A stretch of 64,000 nt of DNA, from positions 1 through 64,000 of the forward strand of contig NZ_KB902657.1 of NCBI RefSeq assembly GCF_000379605.1, read 5' to 3'. Within the stretch, counting starts at the first letter, position 1. Every line of letters begins with the position of its first letter. This DNA is from Rhizobium giardinii bv. giardinii H152. GTDB taxonomy: Bacteria; Pseudomonadota; Alphaproteobacteria; Rhizobiales; Rhizobiaceae. The notes under the pieces were generated by a model that had not been told where the DNA came from, searched no databases, and was given only the letters and a program-made list of their open reading frames with translations. The translations under genes and the position numbers were made by a program. Shown here piece after piece: positions 44,301 to 53,705 of the stretch.

Positions 44301-46337
44301 TCAGAGAAAAAGTGTTGGGCGCTCGCGCTTGAAAACGCGGTCATCGGGCTCCGTGCCTAGCAGTTCGCGCGCATGACGATGGCCGGAATAAACAGCGCCC
44401 TGAATGATGCCCGGACACTCTGCATCGCCGATGGTCCGGTAAGGCAAGCCTTGTGCGGTGAGCGCCTCGCCAAGACGCGTGTCAGGCAGCCGTGTGCCCA
44501 CGGCGACCAACGTCGCACCTGCAATTGCCGGTAGCGCCTCCCCCGTGTCACCTCGGCTGACAGCAAGCCCTTCCCCGCTCCAGCCGGTTGCGACGCTGTT
44601 CGGATACATACGCACACCGGCGGCTTTCATCTCGGCAACCATGCGGGGTTGCTCAAGCGTATGCCCCATCCAGGCCGAAAGGGATGGCATGGGAGTTACC
44701 AGGTGCACGGCGTGTCCCCTGGCAGCAAGATCCGCCGCCAGCGCATTGGCCATGTAATAGTGATCGTCGTCGTAGATGACGACTGAATGGGCTATGGCAG
44801 CACCGTCCATGACATCGTCGGGCGTCAGAGCTGCACCCGCGAAACCAGGTATTGGAGTGAGGCGCGTTCGCCCAGCCCCATCGCCGCGCCATGGAGCACC
44901 GGTTGCGAGGAGGACATGGTCAGCCCCGAACTCAGCAATGCCATCGGCATCCAGCTCGCTACCGGGATAGAGATTGACGTTGGGCATCTGCTGAAGCTGA
45001 TACAGCCGATAGTCCTTGACCCGCCCCCAGGAAGCAAGACCCTTAATCCGAGCCTCGCGCGCTGAGCGACCACCCATTTCCTCGGCGCGTTCAGCCACCG
45101 TCACCTCGTGGCCCGCCTTGGCAAGAACGAGCGCCGCCTCAAGACCCGCAGGTCCAGAGCCCACGATCAGTACGGTCTTTGCATTGCCGGCCGCAGGGAT
45201 TTTCTCAGGGTGCCAACCGCGACGCCATTCTTCGGAAATCGTCGGATTTTGCGTGCATCGCAGTTCCACCCCGATCGTCTCAACCGCGACGCAAATGTTG
45301 CAGCCAATGCACTCTCGGATGTCTTCGATCCGGCCTTCACGGATTTTTGCAGGCAGGAATGGATCCGCAATAGACGGACGGGCGGCACCGATGAGATCGA
45401 GGACCCCGCGCCTGATCTGGCTAACCATTGCATCGGGGGAGGTGAAGCGCCCGACGCCCAGGACCGGTTTGCCGGTTACCTGCTTCACAAAGCTGGTAAA
45501 TTCCTCCTGGAAACCTTCGGCATCATAGCGAGCCGTGCCGCTGTCTCGGCTCCAGGACGAGACATTCACATCCCAAAGGTCAGGTAGGTCGGCGAGCGCC
45601 TCAACGACATCCCTGCCCTCGCCGCTATTCAGGATACGCTTCGGGCCGGAAAGCTCATGCACGGCAAAGCGCACCGCAACAGCCATGTCGTCACCCGCTT
45701 CATCCTTGGTTTCCTCCAGCACTTCACGGAAAAGCCGCAACCGGTTTTCAAAGCTGCCGCCATACTCATCTGTGCGGAAGTTGTAAGCAGGAGACAGGAA
45801 GTGCCACAAAATCGAGGCTTCGTGCGAGGCATAGACATAGACGATGTCATAACCGGCGGCCTTTGCCCGTCGCGTTGCCGCGCGGTACATCTGTCGCAGA
45901 TTGCGGATATCTTCTTTGTCCATAGCCTTTGCCATGAAGGGCATGTCCGGCTTCAGGATAGGGACGACGGATGGCCCCATCGCCGGATATCCTGTTGATA
46001 TCCCCCGCGAACGAATTCCCGTATGCGCAAGCTCAATCGAGGCGAGCGCTCCATGAGAATGGATTCGCTCGACAGATCGCGCATGCGCGGCAACGTCGCC
46101 CTCGTCCCAAAGCCGCTCATATGGCAAACCGGCGAGATCAGAAGTAGGATCGATTTCGCTCAGATGCATTGCGACAATGCCCCAACCGCCTTCGGCACGG
46201 GTTTCGCGAATGCCAATGGCTCCGTTCGGCATCAAATAGCTGTGGCCGATTGCATGCGGCATCGATACGAAGCGGTTTGGCGCGGTGACCGGCCCGATCT
46301 TCAGCGGCTCGAAAAGTATTGAATAGCGCGGATCCAT
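44301..46337 (-). CDS. Trimethylamine-dehydrogenase-like flavin/4Fe-4S demethylase
   Basis: Old-yellow-enzyme-family flavoprotein of 678 residues, similar in build to trimethylamine dehydrogenase, dimethylglycine demethylase DgcA and N-methylproline demethylase StcD. An N-terminal FMN barrel (ILFEPLKIGPVTAPNRFV, IELAHTG, YVYASHEASILWHFLSPAYNFRTDEYGGS) is followed by the cluster ligands Cys343, Cys346, Cys349 and Cys361 (CIGCNIC...C). After these comes a nucleotide-binding half (VLIVGSGPAGLEAALVLAKAG). Electrons would go to the ETF encoded downstream. Full length. The methylated substrate is not known; the relatives named are candidates only. The ATG at 46337 lies one codon after a GTG also open to use. 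Four bases separate the Tm-1-like gene from its frame. Confidence 0.88.
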   Translation of the reverse strand: MDPRYSILFEPLKIGPVTAPNRFVSMPHAIGHSYLMPNGAIGIRETRAEGGWGIVAMHLSEIDPTSDLAGLPYERLWDEGDVAAHARSVERIHSHGALASIELAHTGIRSRGISTGYPAMGPSVVPILKPDMPFMAKAMDKEDIRNLRQMYRAATRRAKAAGYDIVYVYASHEASILWHFLSPAYNFRTDEYGGSFENRLRLFREVLEETKDEAGDDMAVAVRFAVHELSGPKRILNSGEGRDVVEALADLPDLWDVNVSSWSRDSGTARYDAEGFQEEFTSFVKQVTGKPVLGVGRFTSPDAMVSQIRRGVLDLIGAARPSIADPFLPAKIREGRIEDIRECIGCNICVAVETIGVELRCTQNPTISEEWRRGWHPEKIPAAGNAKTVLIVGSGPAGLEAALVLAKAGHEVTVAERAEEMGGRSAREARIKGLASWGRVKDYRLYQLQQMPNVNLYPGSELDADGIAEFGADHVLLATGAPWRGDGAGRTRLTPIPGFAGAALTPDDVMDGAAIAHSVVIYDDDHYYMANALAADLAARGHAVHLVTPMPSLSAWMGHTLEQPRMVAEMKAAGVRMYPNSVATGWSGEGLAVSRGDTGEALPAIAGATLVAVGTRLPDTRLGEALTAQGLPYRTIGDAECPGIIQGAVYSGHRHARELLGTEPDDRVFKRERPTLFL

Positions 46338-46344
46338 CACATCT

Positions 46345-47586
46345 TTACCGCGTCATCTTGATGGTGCCGTCAGCAATCCACCGATCGATGACCTCGAGCA
46401 CCTTTTCTGAGAAGGCCAAATCGTTGATGTGGCAATCGAGCACCGAAAGCTCGATCGGATCGACCATCACCTTCCGATACTCGTCTACCATTTCGGCAAG
46501 CGCTTCCGGATCATGCGCGGGCATGCCCTCAACGTCCCAGGCATGAATACCCTGCGTCGGAAGCACGAAATGGACCGGCCCCGAGGACTGCTGCAGCCGG
46601 TGAGCCACTTCACGAGCAAGTTCGCGGCGTTCATCCGCAGTCAGCGAGGCAGAGGCGAGCAGGCGGTTGTGAGCATGATAGGGCCGATCCCGGAACCGTT
46701 CGGGCACGGGCTGCCATGTCGCGAAGTCGATCATGTCGCCAAAGGCGGGTGCGGCAATGATCGGTGTGCCCAAGCGGCCGGCAGCCGTCATGCGGTTGGC
46801 GCCCGCGTTCACGACAGAACCGACCATAAGATTGCCGATCTCGGCCACCGCGAGCTCCAGCACTGCCGCGAAGTAACCTTGCTCCGCGAGGCTTTCCAAA
46901 GCCATGCCCCCCATGCCAGTTCCATGAAAGACTGCGACGGAAAAGCCGCGGTCGATCAACGGCTGTCGCAAGTGAATCATATAGTGAAGCGCGGAAGAGC
47001 CGAAGCTCACCATACCGATGACTGGCCGGTCCGGGTCAGGCGGCTCCACTGCGAGCGCCGCGCCATAGATGGCGCCGGCCGCCTGGCTGAGCGTCGCCTT
47101 GCAGATGTCGTTGAGGCCGTAGAGACCGCCAGCCCACAGTATCATCTGGATATCCGCGGAAAGCCTATCCGGCGCAATCAGCGGTGAAAACGCGATCGTC
47201 GAGACGACATATTTCGGAACGCCGATCGGCAGCGCACGGGCACAATCCAATGCAAGGTCGGTACCCATGGTGCCCCCAAGGGCAATCATGCCGTCGATGC
47301 GACCTTCGGCATAGAGTCTGGCGCAGAGCGTGGACGCACCAGAAGCCATGATCTGCATGGCCAGATTCTCGTCACCGGCGTTCACCGCCTCATCGATAGT
47401 CTTTCCAATTGCGGCAGTGACCTCGTGCTTGGAAATATCCGTTGGTTGCGACGGATCCCCAAGCACGCTGACGTCCATCGAGATCACGTTCCCACCCAGC
47501 TTCTTGATGCAATCAGCGACGTAGTTGAGCTCCTGATCCTTCGTGTCGTAAGTGCCGATCACGAGGATTGTTTTTATTGCGCTCAT
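46345..47586 (-). CDS. Tm-1-like ATP-binding protein (UPF0261)
   Basis: A 413-residue protein of the UPF0261/Tm-1-like family, two-domain proteins that bind ATP (the tomato Tm-1 resistance protein has such a domain). Markers are ILVIGTYDTKDQELNYV, GGTMGTDLALDCARALPIGVPKYVVSTIA, MVSFGSSALHYMIHLRQPLIDRGFSVAVFHGTGMGG and HFVLPTQGIHAWDVEGMPAHDPEA. The reaction is not established. Lying inside the operon, between the two flavoprotein genes, it is likely to act on the same catabolic substrate. Full length. Start 26 bases after the upstream gene. Confidence 0.88.
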   Translation of the reverse strand: MSAIKTILVIGTYDTKDQELNYVADCIKKLGGNVISMDVSVLGDPSQPTDISKHEVTAAIGKTIDEAVNAGDENLAMQIMASGASTLCARLYAEGRIDGMIALGGTMGTDLALDCARALPIGVPKYVVSTIAFSPLIAPDRLSADIQMILWAGGLYGLNDICKATLSQAAGAIYGAALAVEPPDPDRPVIGMVSFGSSALHYMIHLRQPLIDRGFSVAVFHGTGMGGMALESLAEQGYFAAVLELAVAEIGNLMVGSVVNAGANRMTAAGRLGTPIIAAPAFGDMIDFATWQPVPERFRDRPYHAHNRLLASASLTADERRELAREVAHRLQQSSGPVHFVLPTQGIHAWDVEGMPAHDPEALAEMVDEYRKVMVDPIELSVLDCHINDLAFSEKVLEVIDRWIADGTIKMTR

Positions 47587-47612
47587 CTTCAGTTCCCCTT
47601 CTTTTGTGTGAA

Positions 47613-50096
47613 TCAGCCCCGCATGATCGTCCCGGCTGGATCATAAAAAGCGCCGAGTTGGACCCGGAGCGGATAAAGCTTGCCTGCCACCTGCACCTCG
47701 AAACGACCTTCATCGATCCAATCCTTGGTGACGCCGTTCTCGCGGTTAAGAGAAGCAAGTCCAATCATCGCGTTCAGTCTCCAGCCCCAGCCCCCGGAGG
47801 TAATATGACCAACGAGTGCGCCATCCTTGAAGACCGGCTCGTTGTGAATGAGATATGGACCTGTTTCAGCGGACGCACCCTCTACCAACACGGAAACGCT
47901 GCGATGCGGCGTGGCGGCACCATACGACTGCTTCTGGCGCATCAGCGCCTCGCGACCGACAAAGCCTTCCTTAGCGAGCTTCACAGCAAAGCCGAGGCCC
48001 GTTTCGATTGGCGTGTCTTCCTCACCGATATCGTGGCCGAAGTGCCGGAAGCCCTTTTCGAGGCGGCAAGCACCGAGTGCAAACATGCCGGCGTGGCGCA
48101 GACTTAGTGGAGCGCCGGCACGCATGATTTCGTCGTATACGTGCGCCGTGAACTCGCTCGAAATCATCAACTCATAACCGAGCTCGCCCAGGAACGAGCG
48201 GCGGATGGCCCAGACGCGCGCGAAGCCAAGGTCAATCTCGCGCGCCGCGCCGAACGGGAATGCCTCATTGGACAGGTCGTCCGCCGAAAGCTGCTGGAGG
48301 ATCGCACGGGACTGCGGGCCGTGTATGGTCAAAAGACCATAGGCCGAGGTCGCGTCGAAAATCTCGAAGCGCCAGGCGTGTTCTGCATGGGCGCGAATGT
48401 GGGTTTGGTCGCGGATCTGGCTTGGATGACCGGTCACGACCATGAACTGTTCCGCGGCGATGCGGGTCACGGTGACATCCGCTTCGATCCCGCCCTTCTC
48501 GTTGAGGAACTGCGTGTAGACCGAGGTGCCGACCGCAACATCGATTTCGGCGCCGGAGACACGGTTCAAAGCCTTGACGGCATCCGGTCCCTGCACGAGG
48601 ATCTTTCCGTACATCGACTGGTCAATGAGCACCGCATGATCGCGTGCTGCAAAACACTCTGCCTTGACCCGTTCCGACCAGTCCTGCCAACCCAGACTTG
48701 CACGCTCAGTCCAGCTCGGGTTTTCGAGGTCGAAGTACATCGGCACTTCCCAGCCGATACGCTCGGCCATAACGGCCCCGGCCGCAAGTAGACGGTCATG
48801 CAGCGGTACCCGGCGAACGCCGCGCGCTGTCTCGATCTGCCGGCCCGGCCAATGCAAGCCCCAATGAAGACCGACGCCTTCGGTCACACGCTCGGCATTG
48901 TAGGCCATGTTCTTCTGGAAAGGATGCGCTCGTGCGGCCAGCATCGAGGCGACAGCGCGCGGTGGTTGGCCCTCCGTCATCCAGGCTGCCATGGTGAGCC
49001 CGACACCGCCAGAATTGAGGATGCCGTTCGAGTTCATGCCGGCGGCGATGAAGAGCCCGGGCATCTCCGGAGCGGGACCGATGTATGGCCGTCCGTCCGG
49101 TGTAAAGCTCTCCGGTCCATTAAAGAAGGTCTGGATACCCATCGTTTCAAGAGCCGGGAAACGCGTAAAGAATTTCTCCAGTACCGGCTCCACATGATCC
49201 ATGTCGAAGGGTAGCTCGTCGAATTCGAAACTCTCTGGGATGCCCTCGCGACCCCAGGCCTTGCCCCGTGCTTCGAAGCCACCGATCAGAAGTTTGCCGG
49301 CATCCTCCTTGGTGTAGAGCCGTTCCTCAAGAACGACGAGACCGGGCAATGTGCGCGGCAGGTCAGGAATGGCTTCGGTGAGGATGTAGAAATGTTCGGC
49401 CGCGTGGAGCGGAACGGTCACGCCATGCTCGGCGGCAAAACGCAGCGACCACATGCCCGCCGCCAGAAGAACCTTCTCCGTTGCAATAACGCCCTGATCT
49501 GTCTCGACGCCGACCACCTTGCCGTTCCGTGTCAGGATACGAATGGCCTTAGTGTTCTCGAAGATTTGTGCGCCTCGCGCCTTGGCGCCTTTTGCCAGCG
49601 CCTGGGTCACGTCAAGTGGATTGACCTGCCCGTTCGAGGGAACAAGGAAGCCGCAATGCACATCGGACGTGTCGACGAGTGGCCAAAGCTCGTTTATGTC
49701 CTCGACCGAGAGAATGCGACTTTCGATCTTCATGCGGGCCGCATGATCCTGATTCCGGAGCAGTTGCTCGGCGCGGATATCCGACAAGGCCAGATGCAGG
49801 GTTCCGTTCTGCTTGTAACCGGTTGCCTGTCCTGTTTCGATTTCCAGTTCTGTAAAGAGGCGCGCAGTATATTTCGAAAGCTCGGTCTGCGCTGAGCTCT
49901 CACGCAACTGGCCAACAATGCCGGCCGCATGCCACGTAGTGCCGGACGCAAGCTGCTTGCGTTCCAAAAGGACGGCTCCTTCCATCCCCTTCTTCGCAAG
50001 GTGATAAAGTGTCGAGACACCGATGATGCCGCCGCCAATAATGACGGCCGGTGCGGATGGCGGAAGCGCTTTGGTTACGGTCACAGCTGTATCCAT
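47613..50096 (-). CDS. Covalent-FAD dehydrogenase fused to GcvT-type domains
   Basis: A dimethylglycine/sarcosine-dehydrogenase-type protein of 827 residues. The N-terminal DAO domain has AVIIGGGIIGVSTLYHLAKKG and the covalent-FAD site SGTTWHAAG with His56. The oxidase domain runs to about 400. A linker domain (FAO_M-like) is followed by a GcvT aminomethyltransferase part (SMYGKILVQGPDA, FLNEKGGIEADVTVTRIA, LLTIHGPQSRAILQQL, RSFLGELGYELMI, FRHFGHDIGEEDTPIETGLGF). It should oxidise an N-methyl group and hand the carbon to THF. The substrate could be dimethylglycine, sarcosine or another N-methyl amino acid. It overlaps the aldehyde dehydrogenase gene by 16 bases. Confidence 0.9.
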   Translation of the reverse strand: MDTAVTVTKALPPSAPAVIIGGGIIGVSTLYHLAKKGMEGAVLLERKQLASGTTWHAAGIVGQLRESSAQTELSKYTARLFTELEIETGQATGYKQNGTLHLALSDIRAEQLLRNQDHAARMKIESRILSVEDINELWPLVDTSDVHCGFLVPSNGQVNPLDVTQALAKGAKARGAQIFENTKAIRILTRNGKVVGVETDQGVIATEKVLLAAGMWSLRFAAEHGVTVPLHAAEHFYILTEAIPDLPRTLPGLVVLEERLYTKEDAGKLLIGGFEARGKAWGREGIPESFEFDELPFDMDHVEPVLEKFFTRFPALETMGIQTFFNGPESFTPDGRPYIGPAPEMPGLFIAAGMNSNGILNSGGVGLTMAAWMTEGQPPRAVASMLAARAHPFQKNMAYNAERVTEGVGLHWGLHWPGRQIETARGVRRVPLHDRLLAAGAVMAERIGWEVPMYFDLENPSWTERASLGWQDWSERVKAECFAARDHAVLIDQSMYGKILVQGPDAVKALNRVSGAEIDVAVGTSVYTQFLNEKGGIEADVTVTRIAAEQFMVVTGHPSQIRDQTHIRAHAEHAWRFEIFDATSAYGLLTIHGPQSRAILQQLSADDLSNEAFPFGAAREIDLGFARVWAIRRSFLGELGYELMISSEFTAHVYDEIMRAGAPLSLRHAGMFALGACRLEKGFRHFGHDIGEEDTPIETGLGFAVKLAKEGFVGREALMRQKQSYGAATPHRSVSVLVEGASAETGPYLIHNEPVFKDGALVGHITSGGWGWRLNAMIGLASLNRENGVTKDWIDEGRFEVQVAGKLYPLRVQLGAFYDPAGTIMRG

Positions 50097-51562
50097 GCAG
50101 TTTTGAGGTCGAGATATTTATCGAGTGCGTGCGGAGACTTGTCATGGCCATTGCCAGACTGCTTGACACCACCAAGCGGCACGGTGAGGTCCGAGCCGCC
50201 ATAGGTGTTGACGTGTACCAAGCCAGTGCGAAGGCTCTCCACCATTCGATGCGCCCGCGAAAGATTGGAGGTCCAAACCGCAGACGCCAGGCCGAAATCG
50301 GTGCCATTTGCCACGCGGATAGCATCCGCTTCGTCGGTAAAAGGCGTGATGGCGAGGACAGGGCCAAAGACCTCGTTCCGCGAAACTTCCATTTCCGGAC
50401 GAACATTCGACAGGACGGTCGGCGCCATGAACCACCCTCCCGTCTCCTGCAGGATGCGGCTGCCGCCGGTTAGAAGCTCAGCACCTTCCATTTGAGCCCG
50501 CGCGGCAAAGCCGAGACTACGGTCCAGATGTGTCTCAGAGTTGAGGGCGCCGGCTTCGGTCGTAAGATCAAGCGGATCTCCGACCTTCATGGACGCCGCA
50601 ATCGCTGCCACCTTGTCTGCGAACTGGTCGGCAATTGACGCCTCGACCAGGAGACGCGACCCGGCAATGCAGACCTGGCCGGAATTACGGAAGATGCCGT
50701 AAGCAGCGACCTTCGCTGCCTTGTCCAGGTCGGGCGCGTCGGCAAAGACAATGTTCGGGCTCTTGCCACCAAGTTCGAGATAGACCCGCTTCAGGTTGGA
50801 ATGGGCGGAATATTCAAGGAGTTTTCGCCCGACGCCACCGGATCCGGTGAAGGCCATCACGTCGACGTCCATCGACAACCCAAGTGCTTCGCCGGCGACA
50901 GCGCCCTGTCCCGTTACGACATTGAAGACACCAGGCGGAACGCCGGCTTCAAGCGCTAGCTCGGCAATCCGCAGCAATGTGAGCGAAGCGGTCTCCGCAG
51001 GCTTCAGCACGACACTGTTGCCGGCTGCGAGCGCCGGCGCAATTTTCCAGGCGCCGATCATCAGCGGGAAGTTCCACGGCACAATGACAGCCACCACGCC
51101 AACCGGGTGCCTGTGCACCAGTGCGAGCACATCGCTCTGGGTCGGCGCAATCTCGCCGTATGTCTTATCGATCAGTTCCGCATAGTAACGGAAAGTCGAG
51201 GCCGCACTCATTGGTTCGGCCTTCAACGCCATGGCGATCTCGGTGCCATTGTCGCGCACGCCAAGCACGGCGATCTTCAAGGCTTCTTTCTCGATGAGAT
51301 CGGCCAGCTTCAGCAGCACCTTCTTGCGGTGGGCAGGCGCCGTCCGCGACCAGACACCCGCCTCAAAGGCGGCGCGGGCCGACTGGCAGGCGAGATTGAC
51401 ATCTTCCCGACCCGCATCAGCAAGGGTCGTCAGCCGCGTGCCGTCAAGCGGCGAGAGAACATCAAGCTCTTGACCGGATAAGGCGGAGCGAAACTTACCG
51501 TCAACAAGAAGCCCTTGCGGCGGGATGTGATCCCCCCGCATCGCATTGATCTCGTTCTGCAT
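50081..51562 (-). CDS. NAD(P)-dependent aldehyde dehydrogenase
   Basis: Aldehyde dehydrogenase of 493 residues, family class like betaine aldehyde or gamma-aminobutyraldehyde dehydrogenases. Catalytic Glu263 (YLELGGKSPNIVF) and Cys298 (RNSGQVCIAG) are present, along with VIVPWNFPLMIGAWK and FTGSGGVGRKLL. It oxidises an aldehyde to the acid, probably one released by demethylation or deamination in this pathway. Full length. The first base of its ATG overlaps the tctA stop, and its own end overlaps the covalent-FAD gene, so all are translationally linked. The substrate is unknown. Confidence 0.93.
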   Translation of the reverse strand: MQNEINAMRGDHIPPQGLLVDGKFRSALSGQELDVLSPLDGTRLTTLADAGREDVNLACQSARAAFEAGVWSRTAPAHRKKVLLKLADLIEKEALKIAVLGVRDNGTEIAMALKAEPMSAASTFRYYAELIDKTYGEIAPTQSDVLALVHRHPVGVVAVIVPWNFPLMIGAWKIAPALAAGNSVVLKPAETASLTLLRIAELALEAGVPPGVFNVVTGQGAVAGEALGLSMDVDVMAFTGSGGVGRKLLEYSAHSNLKRVYLELGGKSPNIVFADAPDLDKAAKVAAYGIFRNSGQVCIAGSRLLVEASIADQFADKVAAIAASMKVGDPLDLTTEAGALNSETHLDRSLGFAARAQMEGAELLTGGSRILQETGGWFMAPTVLSNVRPEMEVSRNEVFGPVLAITPFTDEADAIRVANGTDFGLASAVWTSNLSRAHRMVESLRTGLVHVNTYGGSDLTVPLGGVKQSGNGHDKSPHALDKYLDLKTAWIQL

Positions 51563-53052
51563 CAGTGCGCCTCCACAGTCTTGTTCCTGAAGTGGTTCCA
51601 GCTGAACGTGACGACGGCGACCACAGCGAGCGTAAGAAACGTCGCGGCAAGCGGACGCGTCAGGAAGATTGACGGATCTCCATTGGAGATACTGAAGGCC
51701 TGCTTGATCCTGCCTTCCATCATTGGTCCGAGCACAAGCCCGACAACCATCGGGAAAGCCGGCACTCCGTTCTTCAACATGAAGCGGCCCACAATGGCGA
51801 ATGCCAGTGCGACCAAACCGTCCGTAATGCGGAAGTTCTGCGTATATGTGCCGATAAAGCCCAGAATCATGATCGCCGCGCCGATAACGCGTGGCGAGAT
51901 TGACGACAGGCGCACGACATATTTGGTGAAAATCAGCAGGAATATCATCACGAAGATGTTGAGCAGGAACAGTGAAATATAGAGGCCAGAAATGAAGTCC
52001 GCATGCTCAACGAAAAGCTGCGGCCCGGGCACGATGTTGTGGATCATGAACACCGCTAGCAGCATAGCCATCAGCGGATCGGCCGGAATGCCCAACGAAA
52101 GCAGCGGCACGAGAACGGTCGAGGTGCAGGCGTTGATGGAGACTTCGGACGCCACCAGACCTTCGGGCGAGCCCTTGCCAAACTCCTCCGGCTTCTTCGA
52201 GAAGCGGCGGGCAAGCGAATAGGATAGGAACTGAGCCCCGAATTCGCCGACCCCCGGAAGCAGCCCCATAACGAGCCCGATGAGCGATGACCGGATCACG
52301 GTTGCGCGGTACTTGAAAACTTCGAGTAGACCAACAAACCGTCCGGTCGACGAGAGGTTCTCCGGTACTTTTGGCGGCGACTTTGTTTCGAGCAAGATGA
52401 AGGCTTGGCTCAGCGCAAAGAGGCCGATGACCATTGGCACCATTGGAATACCGCCCAGCAGCCAAGTCTGGTCGAAGGTGTAGCGCAGCGTATGGTGTGG
52501 GCTCTCGAAGCCGACGGTTCCGAGGAACATTCCGATGCCAAACGTCAAGATCGCGCCCCGGATATTCTGGTGATGCGCAAGAACGACCGAAACCGATGCG
52601 AGGATCATGACCGCCGCGAATTCCGGCGGACCGAATTTCGCAGCAATCTTGGCCATGAAGGGGGCCAGGAAAATCAGTGCGAGGATCGAGATTATACCGC
52701 CGACGAAGGACGATGAGTAGGCGAGCGACAGTGCCCGCATTGGATGGCCCTTCTGGGCGAGCGGGTAGCCGTCATAGGTCGTCAGCACGTTTACGGGTGT
52801 TCCTGGGACCCTAATCAAAATTGCCGGGATGGCGCCGCCATACCATGCACCACCATAGCATCCGAGCAGGAGGATAATGCCCGGTAGCGGCTCCATGGTG
52901 AGCGTGAATGGCAAGGCGATAGCCATTGCGCCGGCTGGCTCCATGCCTGGAATTGCGCCAACCAGGATGCCGGCGATCGCACCGATCAGGAGCGCAGCGA
53001 TTACCTGCCAGTGCGCGACTTCCTGGAAGCCGAGGATGATCGAATCCATCAT
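51562..53052 (-). CDS. tctA: TctA-type large membrane subunit of a tripartite transporter
   Basis: Large permease subunit of a tripartite tricarboxylate (TTT) transporter, 496 residues, about 11-12 membrane segments. The family signatures occur twice, as expected: VGAIPGMEPAGAMAIALPFT near the N-terminus, and SLGIPADPLMAMLLAVFMIHNIVPGPQLF in the second half. It works with TctB and the binding protein TctC to import an organic anion or amphoteric compound using an ion gradient. Overlaps tctB by four bases. The solute is not predictable from the permease. Confidence 0.95.
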   Translation of the reverse strand: MMDSIILGFQEVAHWQVIAALLIGAIAGILVGAIPGMEPAGAMAIALPFTLTMEPLPGIILLLGCYGGAWYGGAIPAILIRVPGTPVNVLTTYDGYPLAQKGHPMRALSLAYSSSFVGGIISILALIFLAPFMAKIAAKFGPPEFAAVMILASVSVVLAHHQNIRGAILTFGIGMFLGTVGFESPHHTLRYTFDQTWLLGGIPMVPMVIGLFALSQAFILLETKSPPKVPENLSSTGRFVGLLEVFKYRATVIRSSLIGLVMGLLPGVGEFGAQFLSYSLARRFSKKPEEFGKGSPEGLVASEVSINACTSTVLVPLLSLGIPADPLMAMLLAVFMIHNIVPGPQLFVEHADFISGLYISLFLLNIFVMIFLLIFTKYVVRLSSISPRVIGAAIMILGFIGTYTQNFRITDGLVALAFAIVGRFMLKNGVPAFPMVVGLVLGPMMEGRIKQAFSISNGDPSIFLTRPLAATFLTLAVVAVVTFSWNHFRNKTVEAH

Positions 53053-53630
53053 AGGTATTCTCCAAGCGCGTTGCCTACCCAGTCAGGGAAGAGAAGCATG
53101 ATCGGGGGGAGTGGGAACCAGATGCCGAGGCCGACGCGGAAGGCGAGAACAATCGCCACGGTCACAGCGAGCCCGATAAGGCTCCACTTCGCGCCCCGAA
53201 GACCAGACATGTAATATAAGGCCTGCATGAAGAGGATGGAGGCCAACGTGAACCCAATCAGCCATACCCCTCCGATGAAAGCCAAGAAGGCGGCCGCATA
53301 GGCAAAAGACCTTCCCATTCCTGCAAAGGCTTCCTTTGCCTTCGCAGAAAATCCCGGCTTCCGGCGCAGCCTAAGATAATCGAAGGCCAGTCCGCCGCCG
53401 CCGAGAAGGGCGACGACCAGCACAATGAAAGGCCAGGACCACGGCTCCTGGATCCAGCCGAGTGGACGTTTGCCTGCGACCGTTGCGAAGGGCAGAAGAA
53501 TGAGCGCGAACGCTGCGAAAATACAAAATAGGGTCCCTGCCGTGGATGCGGCTTCAGGTGTGACGTCATCCTCAAACTGCGGCGTTTCCGCATCCGCAGC
53601 TGTTGGGATGTGATCGACATGGACAGTCAT
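53049..53630 (-). CDS. tctB: TctB-type small membrane subunit
   Basis: Small membrane subunit of the TTT transporter, 193 residues from the ATG at 53630 (MTVHVDHIPTAAD), chosen because AGGA stands nine bases upstream. The frame opens at 53648 without a ribosome site. Four hydrophobic segments are visible: AGTLFCIFAAFALILLPFATV, WPFIVLVVALLGGGGLA, FAYAAAFLAFIGGVWLIGFTLASILF and LIGLAVTVAIVLAFRVGLGI. This is typical of the family (also known as DUF1468). It precedes tctA with a four-base overlap. Confidence 0.92.
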   Translation of the reverse strand: MTVHVDHIPTAADAETPQFEDDVTPEAASTAGTLFCIFAAFALILLPFATVAGKRPLGWIQEPWSWPFIVLVVALLGGGGLAFDYLRLRRKPGFSAKAKEAFAGMGRSFAYAAAFLAFIGGVWLIGFTLASILFMQALYYMSGLRGAKWSLIGLAVTVAIVLAFRVGLGIWFPLPPIMLLFPDWVGNALGEYL

Positions 53631-53705
53631 GGCGCGATATCCTGACATGTTATAGACCGAGGACGGTCGGGCTTTCCGGACGAGGAGCCCGACCGATGTG
53701 AAGAC

